Source: Lacticaseibacillus suibinensis (lineage in GTDB: Bacteria; Bacillota; Bacilli; Lactobacillales; Lactobacillaceae). From it: a stretch of 64,000 bases of DNA. Under the pieces are notes generated by a model that did no database searches, had not been told where the DNA came from, and saw only the letters and a program-made list of their open reading frames with translations. A program made the position numbers and the translations under genes. Numbering within the stretch: the first letter of the stretch is position 1; each line of letters begins with the position of its first letter. This document shows, piece after piece, positions 46,761-55,583 of this stretch. The stretch lies in contig NZ_RHOK01000002.1 in NCBI RefSeq assembly GCF_003946175.1, positions 122,815 through 186,814 on the forward strand, given 5' to 3'.

Positions 46761-48070
46761 TATACATTCAAGATCCACATAAACCCGACAAAGACGAAGA
46801 ACAGGCCGTACATGATTGGCGAGACTTCTTTGCCGCGTTTGGCGGCGAGCATGGTGATGGGATAAATGATAAAGCCCAGGGCGATGCCGTCGGAGATACT
46901 ATAGGTCAGGGGCATGCCAATCAGAATCAAGAAACTCGGAATGGCGATTTCAAGCTGTGACCAGTTGATTTGGCGCAGCGATTGCGCCATCAGCACGCCG
47001 ACAATGATCAACGCGGGCGCCGTGACTTGATCCGTGACCACTGCGAGCAGCGGTGAGAAGACCAGGCCAACAATGAATAAAATCCCTGTGGTGACCGCGG
47101 TTAACCCACTGCGGCCGCCGACTGCGATGCCGGCACTGGATTCAACATAGGCCCCCACTGGCGAGGTCCCTAAAATTGAGCCCGCGAGCATGGCTGTGGA
47201 GTCAGAGGCTAAGGCCTTGCCGACCCGCGGCATTTTGTTGTCCTTCATAAAACCAGCCTGGTTGGCCAAGCCAACCAACGTCCCAGCTGTATCAAAGAAC
47301 GTCACCAAGAGGAAAGTCAGCACCACGACTGCGAGTTGCAAGGTGTTGATGTCGCCAACATGGGCAATCGCCACGCCAAAGGTTGGCTTCAGGCTTGGCG
47401 CCGGGGCAATTAACGCGCTTGGCAGCTGAATCAACTTGGTCGCTAAGCCTAGCACCGTCGTCAGCACCATGCCAATGAAAATCGCCCCTGGCACTTTTTT
47501 GACCATTAGGATGGCCGTTACGACTAGGCCGAAAATCGTCAACCAAGTGGTCGCCGTAGAAAGTGAGCCCAGCCCGACCAAGGTGGACTTGTTGGCTGTG
47601 ATCAAGCCGCCGTTGCTCAAACCCAAGAAGGCAATGAACAAGCCAATCCCACCAGAAATGGCATACTTCAGGTCAGCCGGAATGGCGTCAATAATCATTT
47701 CCCGCAACTTGAAAATCGTAATCAGGATAAAAATCAACGACGCCACGAACACGCCGGCCAGTGCCGTCTGCCATGGTATCTTCATGCCGATCACCACGGA
47801 GTAAGCGAAAAAGGCATTGATGCCCAAAGCCGGCGCGGTGGCAATCGGGTACTTCGCCAAAATCCCCATCAACAAACAGCCCAGCGCCGAGGCCAAAGCG
47901 GTGGCGGTGAAGACCGCGCCTTTATCCATCCCGGCTGCCCCCAGCACAGAAGGATTAACGAACAAGATGTAAGCCATTGAGATGAAGGTGGTAAAGCCTG
48001 CCAACAATTCACGGCGGACCGTGGTGCCTAACCGCTCGATTTCAAAATACGACAATAATTTCTGTTTCAC
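46760..48070 (-). CDS. NCS2/AzgA-type purine permease
   Basis: A 436-residue proton-driven nucleobase importer of the PbuG/AzgA group (adenine, guanine or hypoxanthine). The start LSYFEIERLGTTVRRELLAGFTTFISMAYI, the ALGINAFFAY block and LFDTAG-like DTAGTLVGLANQAG fit the family. About 12-14 membrane helices are expected. No purine riboswitch is present. Two PurBox-like sequences lie upstream. The stop codon abuts repeat copy I. Confidence 0.9.
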   Translation of the reverse strand: MKQKLLSYFEIERLGTTVRRELLAGFTTFISMAYILFVNPSVLGAAGMDKGAVFTATALASALGCLLMGILAKYPIATAPALGINAFFAYSVVIGMKIPWQTALAGVFVASLIFILITIFKLREMIIDAIPADLKYAISGGIGLFIAFLGLSNGGLITANKSTLVGLGSLSTATTWLTIFGLVVTAILMVKKVPGAIFIGMVLTTVLGLATKLIQLPSALIAPAPSLKPTFGVAIAHVGDINTLQLAVVVLTFLLVTFFDTAGTLVGLANQAGFMKDNKMPRVGKALASDSTAMLAGSILGTSPVGAYVESSAGIAVGGRSGLTAVTTGILFIVGLVFSPLLAVVTDQVTAPALIIVGVLMAQSLRQINWSQLEIAIPSFLILIGMPLTYSISDGIALGFIIYPITMLAAKRGKEVSPIMYGLFFVFVGFMWILNV

Positions 48071-48112
48071 GTTGAATACCCTCTATTTTCCTGATTTAGC
48101 ACCTAACAATCG

Positions 48113-48170
48113 TATAATATTCGTAGTTAAATGTAAATAGAGATAATTGGGGCAATTATTGTTCGTGTTT
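48113..48170 (-). promoter_or_regulatory. Possible PurR-binding region of the purine permease gene
   Basis: On the minus strand CGAACAAT (about 48157-48164) and CGAATATT (about 48116-48123) resemble two PurBox cores 41 bases apart. Matches outside the cores are imperfect. Confidence 0.35.
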
Positions 48171-48276
48171 TTAATGAAAACGACACCAAAACGCGGCCGG
48201 CAGCGCTTGCTGACGATTCAGTTTTCGCCACCCTGCCATATTTGCTGTAAACTAGCTTTTACCTAGGAGGTGCATC

Positions 48277-48780
48277 ATGACCACAGACAAACTCGACGAA
48301 TTATGGGACGCTTATAACCGCCAAGGTCAGATCATTGGGGTCCAGCGGCGCGGTGATGTAATACCACCGGCGACTTATCATCTGACCGTCGCCATTCTGA
48401 TCTTCGTCGGCCCAAACCAGCTGTTGCTCCAGCTTCGTAGCCACCAAAAGCTCAACCAGCCCGACACTTGGGACGTGGCTGCCGGCGGTTCGGCCTTGCG
48501 CGGGGAAACCGCTGCGCAGGCCGCAAGTCGGGAGCTGCATGAAGAACTCGGCCTTGAGCATGCCTTCACCAAGCCGCTGACGACCGTGTGGCATGAGACC
48601 TGGTTTGAAACGATTTTCGCGCTCAATCTCCCCCAGCTGACGCTCGAATCACTCCGGCTGCAAGCCAGTGAAGTCAGCCGCGTCAAAATCCTTAGCATTG
48701 AGGCGGCGAGCGCCTTACTCCAAAACAGCAGTACTGACTGGGGCACCATCATCGCTCAAGCCCAAACAAAAATCGGCTGA
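48277..48780 (+). CDS. Nudix hydrolase
   Basis: A 167-residue Nudix-fold enzyme. The box GGSALRGETAAQAASRELHEELG is intact, with all catalytic Glu residues. The N-terminal DELWDAYNRQGQIIG places it with the YfcD/isopentenyl-diphosphate-isomerase-like group. The actual substrate is unknown. AGGAGGTG precedes the ATG. Its stop codon lies within a bidirectional terminator. Confidence 0.9.
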   Translation: MTTDKLDELWDAYNRQGQIIGVQRRGDVIPPATYHLTVAILIFVGPNQLLLQLRSHQKLNQPDTWDVAAGGSALRGETAAQAASRELHEELGLEHAFTKPLTTVWHETWFETIFALNLPQLTLESLRLQASEVSRVKILSIEAASALLQNSSTDWGTIIAQAQTKIG

Positions 48781-48815
48781 TGCCAACTCTTACGAGGGGC
48801 ATCAGCCAATTTTTT
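48773..48815. terminator. Bidirectional terminator between the Nudix gene and pyk
   Basis: A perfect 10-bp stem GGCTGATGCC (48775-48784) with its complement (48798-48807). T-rich tails lie on both sides. The Nudix TGA is inside the stem. Confidence 0.9.
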
Positions 48816-48822
48816 GAATCAA

Positions 48823-50253
48823 TTAGCCTTCAACACGTGAAATCAGCACGTTGTTGGTGGAGCCAGCTTCGTACAACGGCAAGCCAAGGACGATCACAAT
48901 CACGTCGCCTGCTTCAACCACGCCTTCGTGAATCAGGCGCTTTTCAGCTTCGGCAATCAGTGATTCGTATGCATCGCCCTTAGGCAGCACCATTGGGGTC
49001 ACGCCCCATGACAGCAGTAAGCTGGAGGCGGTGCGTTCCGTGTAAGTCAGGGCAATGATTGGGGCGCTTGGCTTCAACCGGGAAATCTGCCGTGCGGTGT
49101 AGCCACTAGCGGTCAAGGCAATGATGGCCTTGGCACTCACACGTTCCGCCGCCGTAACCGCCGCAATCGCGGTGGTGGTGGTGATGGAGCCTGAAGTCTT
49201 CAGTTCTTCAAGCACCGGTGAGTGTTCTGGCAACATCTTGTCGGCGCGTTCGTCAATCACCGCCATGGTGTGCACAGATTCAACTGGGTAGTCCCCGTTG
49301 GCAGATTCGCCAGAGAGCATGGTGGCATCGGTGCCTTGCAACACGGCGAAGGTCACGTCAGTTACTTCGGCCCGCGTTGGGCGTGGGTTTTCCTGCATGG
49401 AATCCAGCATCTGCGTCGCAGTGATGACCGGCTTGCCGACCAAGTTACACTTGCGAATCAGCATTTGTTCAACGGCTGGCACTTCTTCATAAGGAATTTC
49501 GATTCCCATGTCGCCACGGGCCACCATGATGCCGTCAGCTTCAGCCAAAATGGCATCGGTGTTGTCAATGCCTTCTTGTGATTCAATCTTTGGAATCACG
49601 AGCACATCTTCGCCGCCAACTTCAGCCAGCACGTCGCGGATTTCCTTGACGTCACTTGGCTTGCGCACAAAAGAGGCAGCGATGAAGTTGATGCCTTGCT
49701 TAACGCCAAAACGAATGTCGTCTTTATCGCGTTCGGTGATGCCCTTCAGCTTCAGGGAAACACCTGGGGAGTTCACGCCTTTTTTCGAGCCCAAGGTCGC
49801 CGGGTTTTGGACTTCCAGCACCAAAGCATGGCGCTTTTCGTCTTTTTCGATGATCTTGGTGTCCAAGAGCCCATCGTCAAACAGCACATGATGACCCACA
49901 TTCACGTCGTCGTACAAACCGCCATAAGTAATATCCACAGCCTCTTTGGTCGTGTTCTTACCGGTGTTCATGGTCAAAAGGAACTTATCGCCGGTGTCAA
50001 AGTCAATCTTGCCATCGTTGTCGATTTCCGTGGTGCGGATTTCGGCGCCTTTGGTATCAAGCATTAAGCCCACTTTAACCCCAGTATCCTTCATCGCCTG
50101 CTTCACCAGGTTCATCCGGCCCAGCTGTTCCTCATGATCCCCATGAGAAAAGTTGAACCGGAAGATGTTCGCCCCAGCGTGAATCAATGCGGTGATCTTT
50201 TCCAAATCATTCGATGCCGGCCCTAAAGTCGACACGATCTTAGTCTTGCGCAT
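48823..50253 (-). CDS. pyk: Pyruvate kinase, short form
   Basis: A 476-residue pyruvate kinase. It has STLGPAS at the start, RFNFSHG, the catalytic IPKIESQEG and MVARGDMGIEIP and the ATQMLDSM signature with TRAEVTDV. Lactobacillar glycolytic pyruvate kinases normally have about 110 extra residues with a PEP-mobile domain and lie next to pfk. This one lacks both, so it may be a second isozyme. That is inference, as the rest of the genome is not seen. Confidence 0.95.
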   Translation of the reverse strand: MRKTKIVSTLGPASNDLEKITALIHAGANIFRFNFSHGDHEEQLGRMNLVKQAMKDTGVKVGLMLDTKGAEIRTTEIDNDGKIDFDTGDKFLLTMNTGKNTTKEAVDITYGGLYDDVNVGHHVLFDDGLLDTKIIEKDEKRHALVLEVQNPATLGSKKGVNSPGVSLKLKGITERDKDDIRFGVKQGINFIAASFVRKPSDVKEIRDVLAEVGGEDVLVIPKIESQEGIDNTDAILAEADGIMVARGDMGIEIPYEEVPAVEQMLIRKCNLVGKPVITATQMLDSMQENPRPTRAEVTDVTFAVLQGTDATMLSGESANGDYPVESVHTMAVIDERADKMLPEHSPVLEELKTSGSITTTTAIAAVTAAERVSAKAIIALTASGYTARQISRLKPSAPIIALTYTERTASSLLLSWGVTPMVLPKGDAYESLIAEAEKRLIHEGVVEAGDVIVIVLGLPLYEAGSTNNVLISRVEG

Positions 50254-50352
50254 GTTTTTCCTCCATATGATGCGGCACCCAGGCCGCTGACTGGCGTGAT
50301 AGTCTCACACCTTCCATTGTAAAAAATTTCAGGCCAATATACAAACGCTTTC

Positions 50353-50438
50353 TTGTCCCTCTGCTGGAGGCCGCGTCAAAGATTACGGTCGTGAGATTCA
50401 CGTCCAATCCTTCAGCAGCGAGCCGGGCCAAGGGACAA
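50353..50438. repeat. Palindromic structure in the pyk leader
   Basis: The arms TTGTCCC/GGGACAA (50353-50359 with 50432-50438) and CTGCTG.AGG/CCT.CAGCAG enclose a CGTGA/TCACG hairpin. It is unlike the two repeat families. It would be in the 5' leader of pyk if transcription starts near the cre site. Confidence 0.5.
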
Positions 50439-50479
50439 TAGTTGAACGCCAGTGGACCGGCCAGCTTTTCCAATTTAGT

Positions 50480-50493
50480 TGAAAACGTTAACT
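50480..50493. promoter_or_regulatory. cre site upstream of pyk
   Basis: TGAAAACGTTAACT matches the CcpA consensus except at the last base, and the reverse strand is also close. It lies about 230 bases before the pyk ATG. The remaining part of the 491-bp gap is AT-rich and holds no gene. Confidence 0.65.
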
Positions 50494-50744
50494 AGTCCTA
50501 TCATTACTATCAAATTTTACCATAAACGAATCACTTATATGCCAATAAACGAGTCGTAGTGATTGAATAAGCTGCCTGATTCTGGTATTTATAGGGTGGC
50601 GAATGGAGGTCAGTATTTCTACTTTTTCTAAACGAAATTATTAGTTTATGAAATATTCGTAGGCACGAATTCTGATATCCTCAGGGCGAGAGGTAATCGC
50701 GCGCCAAGTAACAGCGGACCGAACCATACAAAGGAGGGGGTAGC

Positions 50745-51302
50745 ATGAAAAGAATAATGTTCAGTCTTGTCATCTTGATGGCCGGCTTATTGACGCTACT
50801 GATTCCGGCTGACCCAGTCTCAGCGGCCACTGCCAGTGTCACCATTAACAAACGCGTCAGCGTACCAACCACTGGCACCACTCAACAAACTGCCCCGCTC
50901 GCCGGCGCCCAATACCGTCTGACCCGCATTGTCGCCACCACCCCTGGAATCGCAATTAATCCAGCGCAACCGGTCACCTACCGTGAACCAGAGGCCCAGC
51001 AGTTGAGCGTCGTTTTAACCACCGGCAGCACCGGTACAGCCACTTACGCCGAAGCCGACCTGCGCTTTGGCATTTACCTGCTGGCAGAACAGCCCAGTGC
51101 CCAAATCACGACCCCAGCCGCACCAGTGGTATTTGCCCTAACCGCAGCTGCGCCTGCTTTTACCTATGCGCCCAAATCCGGCCTCACAGACTTCACCAAT
51201 AGCGGTAAGCACCAGCCGGCCCAGGCCATATCTGAATCAAAAATTATGCAAACCGGCGGCCAACTTGCAGCGTTCCCCTGCCACCACTATCCCGGCCAGT
51301 GA
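50745..51302 (+). CDS. Pilin-like secreted protein, prematurely ended
   Basis: A 185-residue protein. It has a signal peptide (residues 1-26, ending VSAA) and one domain like the N-terminal domain of Gram-positive backbone pilins (ASVTINKRV, LAGAQYRL, YLLAEQP, TTPAAPVVFAL). A degenerate sorting motif IMQTGG near residue 168 replaces LPxTG. No membrane helix or basic tail follows, so it cannot be anchored as it stands. The frame ends at a TGA while the next frame stays open into a sortase. GGAGGGGG precedes the ATG. Probably a truncated gene or the first half of a frameshifted one. Confidence 0.6.
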   Translation: MKRIMFSLVILMAGLLTLLIPADPVSAATASVTINKRVSVPTTGTTQQTAPLAGAQYRLTRIVATTPGIAINPAQPVTYREPEAQQLSVVLTTGSTGTATYAEADLRFGIYLLAEQPSAQITTPAAPVVFALTAAAPAFTYAPKSGLTDFTNSGKHQPAQAISESKIMQTGGQLAAFPCHHYPGQ

Positions 51303-52059
51303 AGCCGCCGCCCATCAGGCGAATTTGGCGCACAGTGAGGCCGTGTCCGGCCACCACCGCAGTCAAATTGCCGAAGCCGACCTGACCACCTTGCTCAATG
51401 CGCGCCTGCAAACCCAGCGGTTGGTGGCGACCGCCGGCGTAAGCCGCGTGGCGATTCCCAAGGTGGGCATCAGCCTGCCGATTTTCAACCAGATTAACGA
51501 CAGCACCCTCAGCCTCGGCACAGTATTGTACTTCCCCGAACGCAAGCTGGGCCAAGGTAACACCGTGCTCGCGTCTCATCACTACCTCGGTAGCGAAGGG
51601 CTACTTAATGCCCTGAACCAGGTGAAAAAAGGCGACGAGATCTTGGTGTCCGACCTAACCACTGTATGGAGGTACCAAGTTGCTGCCAATCAAGTGGTGA
51701 AACAAGACCAGGTCAGCGTCCTAGCCAATACCAGCGATGCGCGGGTGACGCTCATTCGCTGCGAAGGCCCCCGCGGCACCGACTATCGCCGCGTGGTCAC
51801 CGGCCTACTCACCCGTCGCACTAGCTTAACCGCTAAACCAGCCAAAAGCCTTGGCATCACCTTTAGCAATCCTCCCGCCAAAGACCACGGACCGCTTGCC
51901 TTCGTGGCCGCAGCCATTGGGGGCACCATGAGCCGCCACCGGCTAGACGGCTGGCTGTGGCTGCTGCTGGCGATTAATCTGACAGTGCTGCTGGCCTGCG
52001 GCGCCGGTTACGTCCTGGCAGACGACCACCCCCACAAGCAGTCGCGCGCTGAACGCTAG
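51166..52059 (+). pseudogene. Sortase without its own start, +1 frame relative to the pilin-like gene
   Basis: From about 51400 the frame encodes a sortase: VAIPKVGISLPIF, His in ASHHYLG, Cys in TLIRCEGP and Arg in DYRRVV, followed by a C-terminal membrane helix (LWLLLAINLTVLLACGAGYVL). No start codon with a ribosome binding site is seen, and the N-terminal signal anchor of a normal sortase is missing. The open overlap with the pilin-like frame (51166-51302) means a single-base change, or programmed slippage, could join signal peptide, pilin domain, sortase and membrane anchor into one protein. A run of five A residues lies at about 51239-51244. Confidence 0.55.
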
Positions 52060-52311
52060 TCGTAACAGCGTCAGTAACCTTTTAGCCGCAATCAGCGACG
52101 TCTTCGCGCTCCTGCGCAGGCGCCGATTTTTCATGTTCAAATCACCGCTCTTTCTCTACTTCGCCTTCCTCCTCAAGAGCAAAGGGTCCCCTGCTTATAG
52201 TTCATCTCCTTGCTCAGTTTTGCAATTAGCACGAGCATTGTTCACAGTTTAGCGACTAGAAAGGGTGCACGTTGCCCACTCATGTCACTTCCTGGCTGCT
52301 ACTGTAATATA

Positions 52312-52560
52312 GCCGGTGGCGTGGGTAGTGGGCGGAGCCTGGGGCGGGCGGCCAGCAGTGAAACGATGATGACTAGTCAGACTGCGGGTTTCAGGCTGAC
52401 CAGTCATCATCGCGGCAATTTTAGCGACTCAAGCGAGCAAAGCGAGCAGGCACTAAAATTAGGCCCGAGACCGTACTGTGGCTCGGACCGGCCGCACAGC
52501 AGGCCGCGCACCCCAAGCGGAGCCCACCGCCCACGCCACCGGCGGCCCGGGCCAAATCTG
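52312..52560. repeat. Large nested palindrome containing a family-2 element
   Basis: The outer arms (about 52312-52353 and 52497-52557) are complementary over some 40 bases with few mismatches. Inside are a GATGATGACT/AGTCATCATC stem (about 52361-52407) and a CCGAGACCG...GGCTCGGACCGG unit shared with 34197-34331. The parts could have come from two opposing repeat copies. It ends just before the -35 box of the next gene. Confidence 0.7.
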
Positions 52561-52590
52561 TTGACAGCAGCATTAGGTATCCTTTAAACT
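52561..52590 (+). promoter_or_regulatory. Promoter of the P2-type ATPase gene
   Basis: TTGACA (52561-52566) and TAAACT (52585-52590) are 18 bases apart. The leader is about 105 nt. Confidence 0.8.
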
Positions 52591-52621
52591 AGTAATAACG
52601 GATAACTAATTCAAAAAATTC

Positions 52622-52690
52622 GGTTGGGCGGTGCTCAAGAAAGCTTTCTCGGGGAGGAAAGCGATTCTTGGGTGCGGCCTTTTCTTATTG
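52622..52690 (+). promoter_or_regulatory. Terminator-like hairpin in the P2-type ATPase leader
   Basis: A long imperfect stem (TCAAGAA/TTCTTGG outside, GCTTTC/GAAAGC inside) is followed by TTTTCTTATT, directly before the ribosome binding site. Such a leader terminator implies regulated read-through. It does not match the yybP-ykoY manganese riboswitch that often precedes these genes. Confidence 0.55.
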
Positions 52691-52701
52691 GAGGAAAACC
52701 T

Positions 52702-55524
52702 ATGACCCCCTACAACGAACACAAAGCAGACGTCCTATCCCGCCTCGCCACCAGCCGGCAAAGCGGCCTCACCAGTGAAGAAGTACAGACCCGGCTCACC
52801 CAGCATGGCCCCAACGCCTTGGCCGCCAGCAAGCCCCTACCAGCCTGGCGCCAATTTTTGGCCACCTTGAAAGAACCCTTGGTGATTATTTTATTCATCG
52901 CCGTGCTATTGGCCTGGGCCAGCGCCGGCTATGACTTCTTCGTGCGCCACGACCCCAGCCATGGTATGGCGGCAGTGTATGAAAGCATTGCGATTCTGCT
53001 GCTGATTTTCGTTAATGCCGGCCTCTCCTTCTGGCAAGCCAAAAGCGCACAAAAATCCCTGGACGCCCTGAAGGTGATGGCGGATCACCACGCCAAGGTC
53101 CTGCGCGATGGCGACTGGCTGACGGTGCCAGCCACCGAGCTGGTGCCCGGTGATATTGTCAGTGTCAAAACCGGCGACTTCATCGAAGCCGACGTTCGCT
53201 GGCTCCATGTCGCCGAGCTACAAACCAACGAAGCCCACCTCACCGGCGAAGCGGAACCTGTGCAAAAACAAACCCACGCATTGGGCGCTGACGTGCAAAT
53301 CGGTGACCGCACCAACATGGGCTTTTCTGGTGCGACAGTGACGCATGGTAACGGCCTCGGGGTGGTGGTGGCCACCGGCATGCAAACCGAGCTGGGCAAA
53401 ATCGCCACCTTGCTGGATCAAGTTAAGGACAAAAAGACCCCCATTGAACGCACCATTGCGCGCCTGACCACCAAACTGATGATGGTGGCGATGGTGATTG
53501 TGGCGTTCACGTTGCTGGTGGAGCTCTTTAAAGCCTATCAGCAAACTGGCAGTCTCTCCTTCGCTGCGCTGGCCGAATCCCTCTCTACGGCGATTGCCTT
53601 GGCGGTGGCCGCGATTCCCGATGCGCTACCGGCGGTGCTGTCGATTGTGCTCACGATTGGGGCCACGATGCTGGCCAAAAACAACGGTCTGATCAAGTCC
53701 CTGAACAGTGTGGAAACCCTAGGGGCCACCAGCTACATTGCCTCAGATAAAACTGGTACCTTGACCAAAAATGAAATGACTGTCACCCGGTTTTATGCCA
53801 ATGGCGCCAGTTATGTGGTGGAAGGCGACGGCTATGAACCAGTAGGCGAAATCATCCCTGATGACGAAGCCGACACCCCCGGCTTTTCGCGCTTCATGAT
53901 GGCCGCTGTCCTGAATAACGAAGCGGCGATTCAAACCGACGACGAAGGCCGCAGCCGCCCGTATGGCAACCCCACCGACGTAGCGCTGGTAGTGATGGGC
54001 CACAAATTTGGTATCGATCGCGATACGATATTGAGCAAAGACCAGGCGCTGGACATCGACATCATTCGCGAACTGCCGTTTGACAGCGACCGTAAAATGA
54101 TGAGTGTCGTCATTAAAGATGGCGACCAGTATCAGGTGCTGACTAAAGGTGCGCCAGACGTGATTTTAGCCAAAACTGATGCCATTCTGGACCACGACCA
54201 ACTCGTGACATTGCCAGCTGGTCAAACTGCGGTAGAAGCGCAGGTCAACCGCTTTGCCGAACAGGCGCTGCGGACGCTGGCGGTGACGTTGCGCGACATC
54301 GACGAGGACCTGGCGTTGCATGGTAGCACCGCTGAGCTTGAGCAGCACCTGACCTTACTAGGCATTGCCGGCATCATTGACCCGCCGCGGCCGGAAGTGC
54401 GCCAAAGTGTGACCACCTTGCACCAAGCCGGTATTCAGGTCGTGATGATCACCGGCGATCACGCAGTCACCGCCCGTGCGATTGCCTTAAAGCTGGGCAT
54501 TGTCACCGACCCTAGCGCCCGGGTGGTGGAAGGCAAGCAGCTGGAAGCCATGACCGATGACGATTTGTTCCGGCTCGCGCCAAGCATCCGCGTATACGCC
54601 CGGGTGTCGCCGGAACACAAGCAGCGCATCGTGCGCGCCTTGCAGCGGCATGGTGAAACCGTGGCGATGACTGGCGATGGCATCAATGACGCGCCAGCCT
54701 TACGCGCAGCCGATATTGGCATTGCCATGGGCATCAACGGCACCGAAGTCACCAAAGACGCCGCAGATCTGATTTTACTGGATGACAAATTCACCACCAT
54801 TGAGCGCAGCGTCCGCGCCGGCCGCACCATTTTTGGCAACATCAAAAACTTTATGCGCCACGAGCTCACCACCAACGTCGCCGAAGTGTTGGCACTGCTG
54901 TTCGGGGTGCTGCTGATGACGCAACCAGTCGGGCAAGTGGCGGCCACCACACCGACGTTAACGGCGCTGATGGTGCTGTGGGTGAACATGATTTCCGATG
55001 CCTTGCCGAGCTTTGCCCTTGGCTATGATGTGCCGGAAGCCGACCTGATGAGCCAGCCGCCACGTAATGTGAAACAATCTATTTTACATGGCATGCTGGG
55101 CCGCATTTTCCTGCGCGGCATTGTGATGGGCGGCCTGGTCTATGTCGCCTTCATCTGGGCCGCCAGTCAAGGCATGAGCGGCGCCGAAGCGCAAACCCTC
55201 GCCTTTTTGACCCTGGTGTTTGGCCAGTTGTGGCATGTGTTTGACGCCCGCAGCACCCGCACCCTGTTCGCTCGCAATCCGTTTGAAAACCATCAGCTAC
55301 TCCTGGCCGTGGCGTTCGCGGCGGCAGCTTCACTGCTCGTCACCATCATGCCGTTCTTCAACGAAGTGATGGGAACCGCGCCACTTTCCAGCACGCTGTA
55401 CGCCGCAGTGGTGTTCATTCCGGCCCTGCCGACCTTCATTTTGTCCGGCATTAAAGAACTGTGGCTGCGCTGGCATCGCCCGCCGGTGGCCCCAGAGCGT
55501 CAGGCCGTACCGGAGCATGATTAA
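52702..55524 (+). CDS. P2-type cation-transporting ATPase (calcium-type)
   Basis: A 940-residue P-type ATPase. It has an N-terminal actuator-linked segment, TGEAEPV, the phosphorylation site DKTGTLT, the nucleotide site KGAPD, hinge GDGINDAP and ten membrane helices. The helix-4 motif PDALPAV and helix-6 NMISDALP place it with P2A-like enzymes that export Ca2+ or possibly Mn2+. The ion cannot be fixed from sequence alone. The ATG at 52702 follows GGAGG. Its leader has a terminator-like hairpin. Confidence 0.92.
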   Translation: MTPYNEHKADVLSRLATSRQSGLTSEEVQTRLTQHGPNALAASKPLPAWRQFLATLKEPLVIILFIAVLLAWASAGYDFFVRHDPSHGMAAVYESIAILLLIFVNAGLSFWQAKSAQKSLDALKVMADHHAKVLRDGDWLTVPATELVPGDIVSVKTGDFIEADVRWLHVAELQTNEAHLTGEAEPVQKQTHALGADVQIGDRTNMGFSGATVTHGNGLGVVVATGMQTELGKIATLLDQVKDKKTPIERTIARLTTKLMMVAMVIVAFTLLVELFKAYQQTGSLSFAALAESLSTAIALAVAAIPDALPAVLSIVLTIGATMLAKNNGLIKSLNSVETLGATSYIASDKTGTLTKNEMTVTRFYANGASYVVEGDGYEPVGEIIPDDEADTPGFSRFMMAAVLNNEAAIQTDDEGRSRPYGNPTDVALVVMGHKFGIDRDTILSKDQALDIDIIRELPFDSDRKMMSVVIKDGDQYQVLTKGAPDVILAKTDAILDHDQLVTLPAGQTAVEAQVNRFAEQALRTLAVTLRDIDEDLALHGSTAELEQHLTLLGIAGIIDPPRPEVRQSVTTLHQAGIQVVMITGDHAVTARAIALKLGIVTDPSARVVEGKQLEAMTDDDLFRLAPSIRVYARVSPEHKQRIVRALQRHGETVAMTGDGINDAPALRAADIGIAMGINGTEVTKDAADLILLDDKFTTIERSVRAGRTIFGNIKNFMRHELTTNVAEVLALLFGVLLMTQPVGQVAATTPTLTALMVLWVNMISDALPSFALGYDVPEADLMSQPPRNVKQSILHGMLGRIFLRGIVMGGLVYVAFIWAASQGMSGAEAQTLAFLTLVFGQLWHVFDARSTRTLFARNPFENHQLLLAVAFAAAASLLVTIMPFFNEVMGTAPLSSTLYAAVVFIPALPTFILSGIKELWLRWHRPPVAPERQAVPEHD

Positions 55525-55527
55525 AGA

Positions 55528-55556
55528 TTGTTTTTTCAGGCCAGATTGCCTACAAT
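55528..55556 (+). promoter_or_regulatory. Promoter of the small acidic protein gene
   Basis: TTGTTT (55528-55533) and TACAAT (55551-55556) are 17 bases apart. Confidence 0.65.
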
Positions 55557-55583
55557 CGGGGTAACAATATCGAGGTGAGCCAG

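Noticed and set aside
46760..48276. Purine riboswitch before the purine permease
   Set aside because: No conserved three-way junction motif is seen. Only PurBox-like sequences are present.
50240..50473. 77-codon frame upstream of pyk
   Set aside because: It overlaps the pyk start, lacks a ribosome binding site and is explained by the palindromic leader.
52591..52701. yybP-ykoY manganese riboswitch before the P2-type ATPase
   Set aside because: The conserved internal loops and sequence blocks of that class are missing. Only a terminator-like hairpin is seen.
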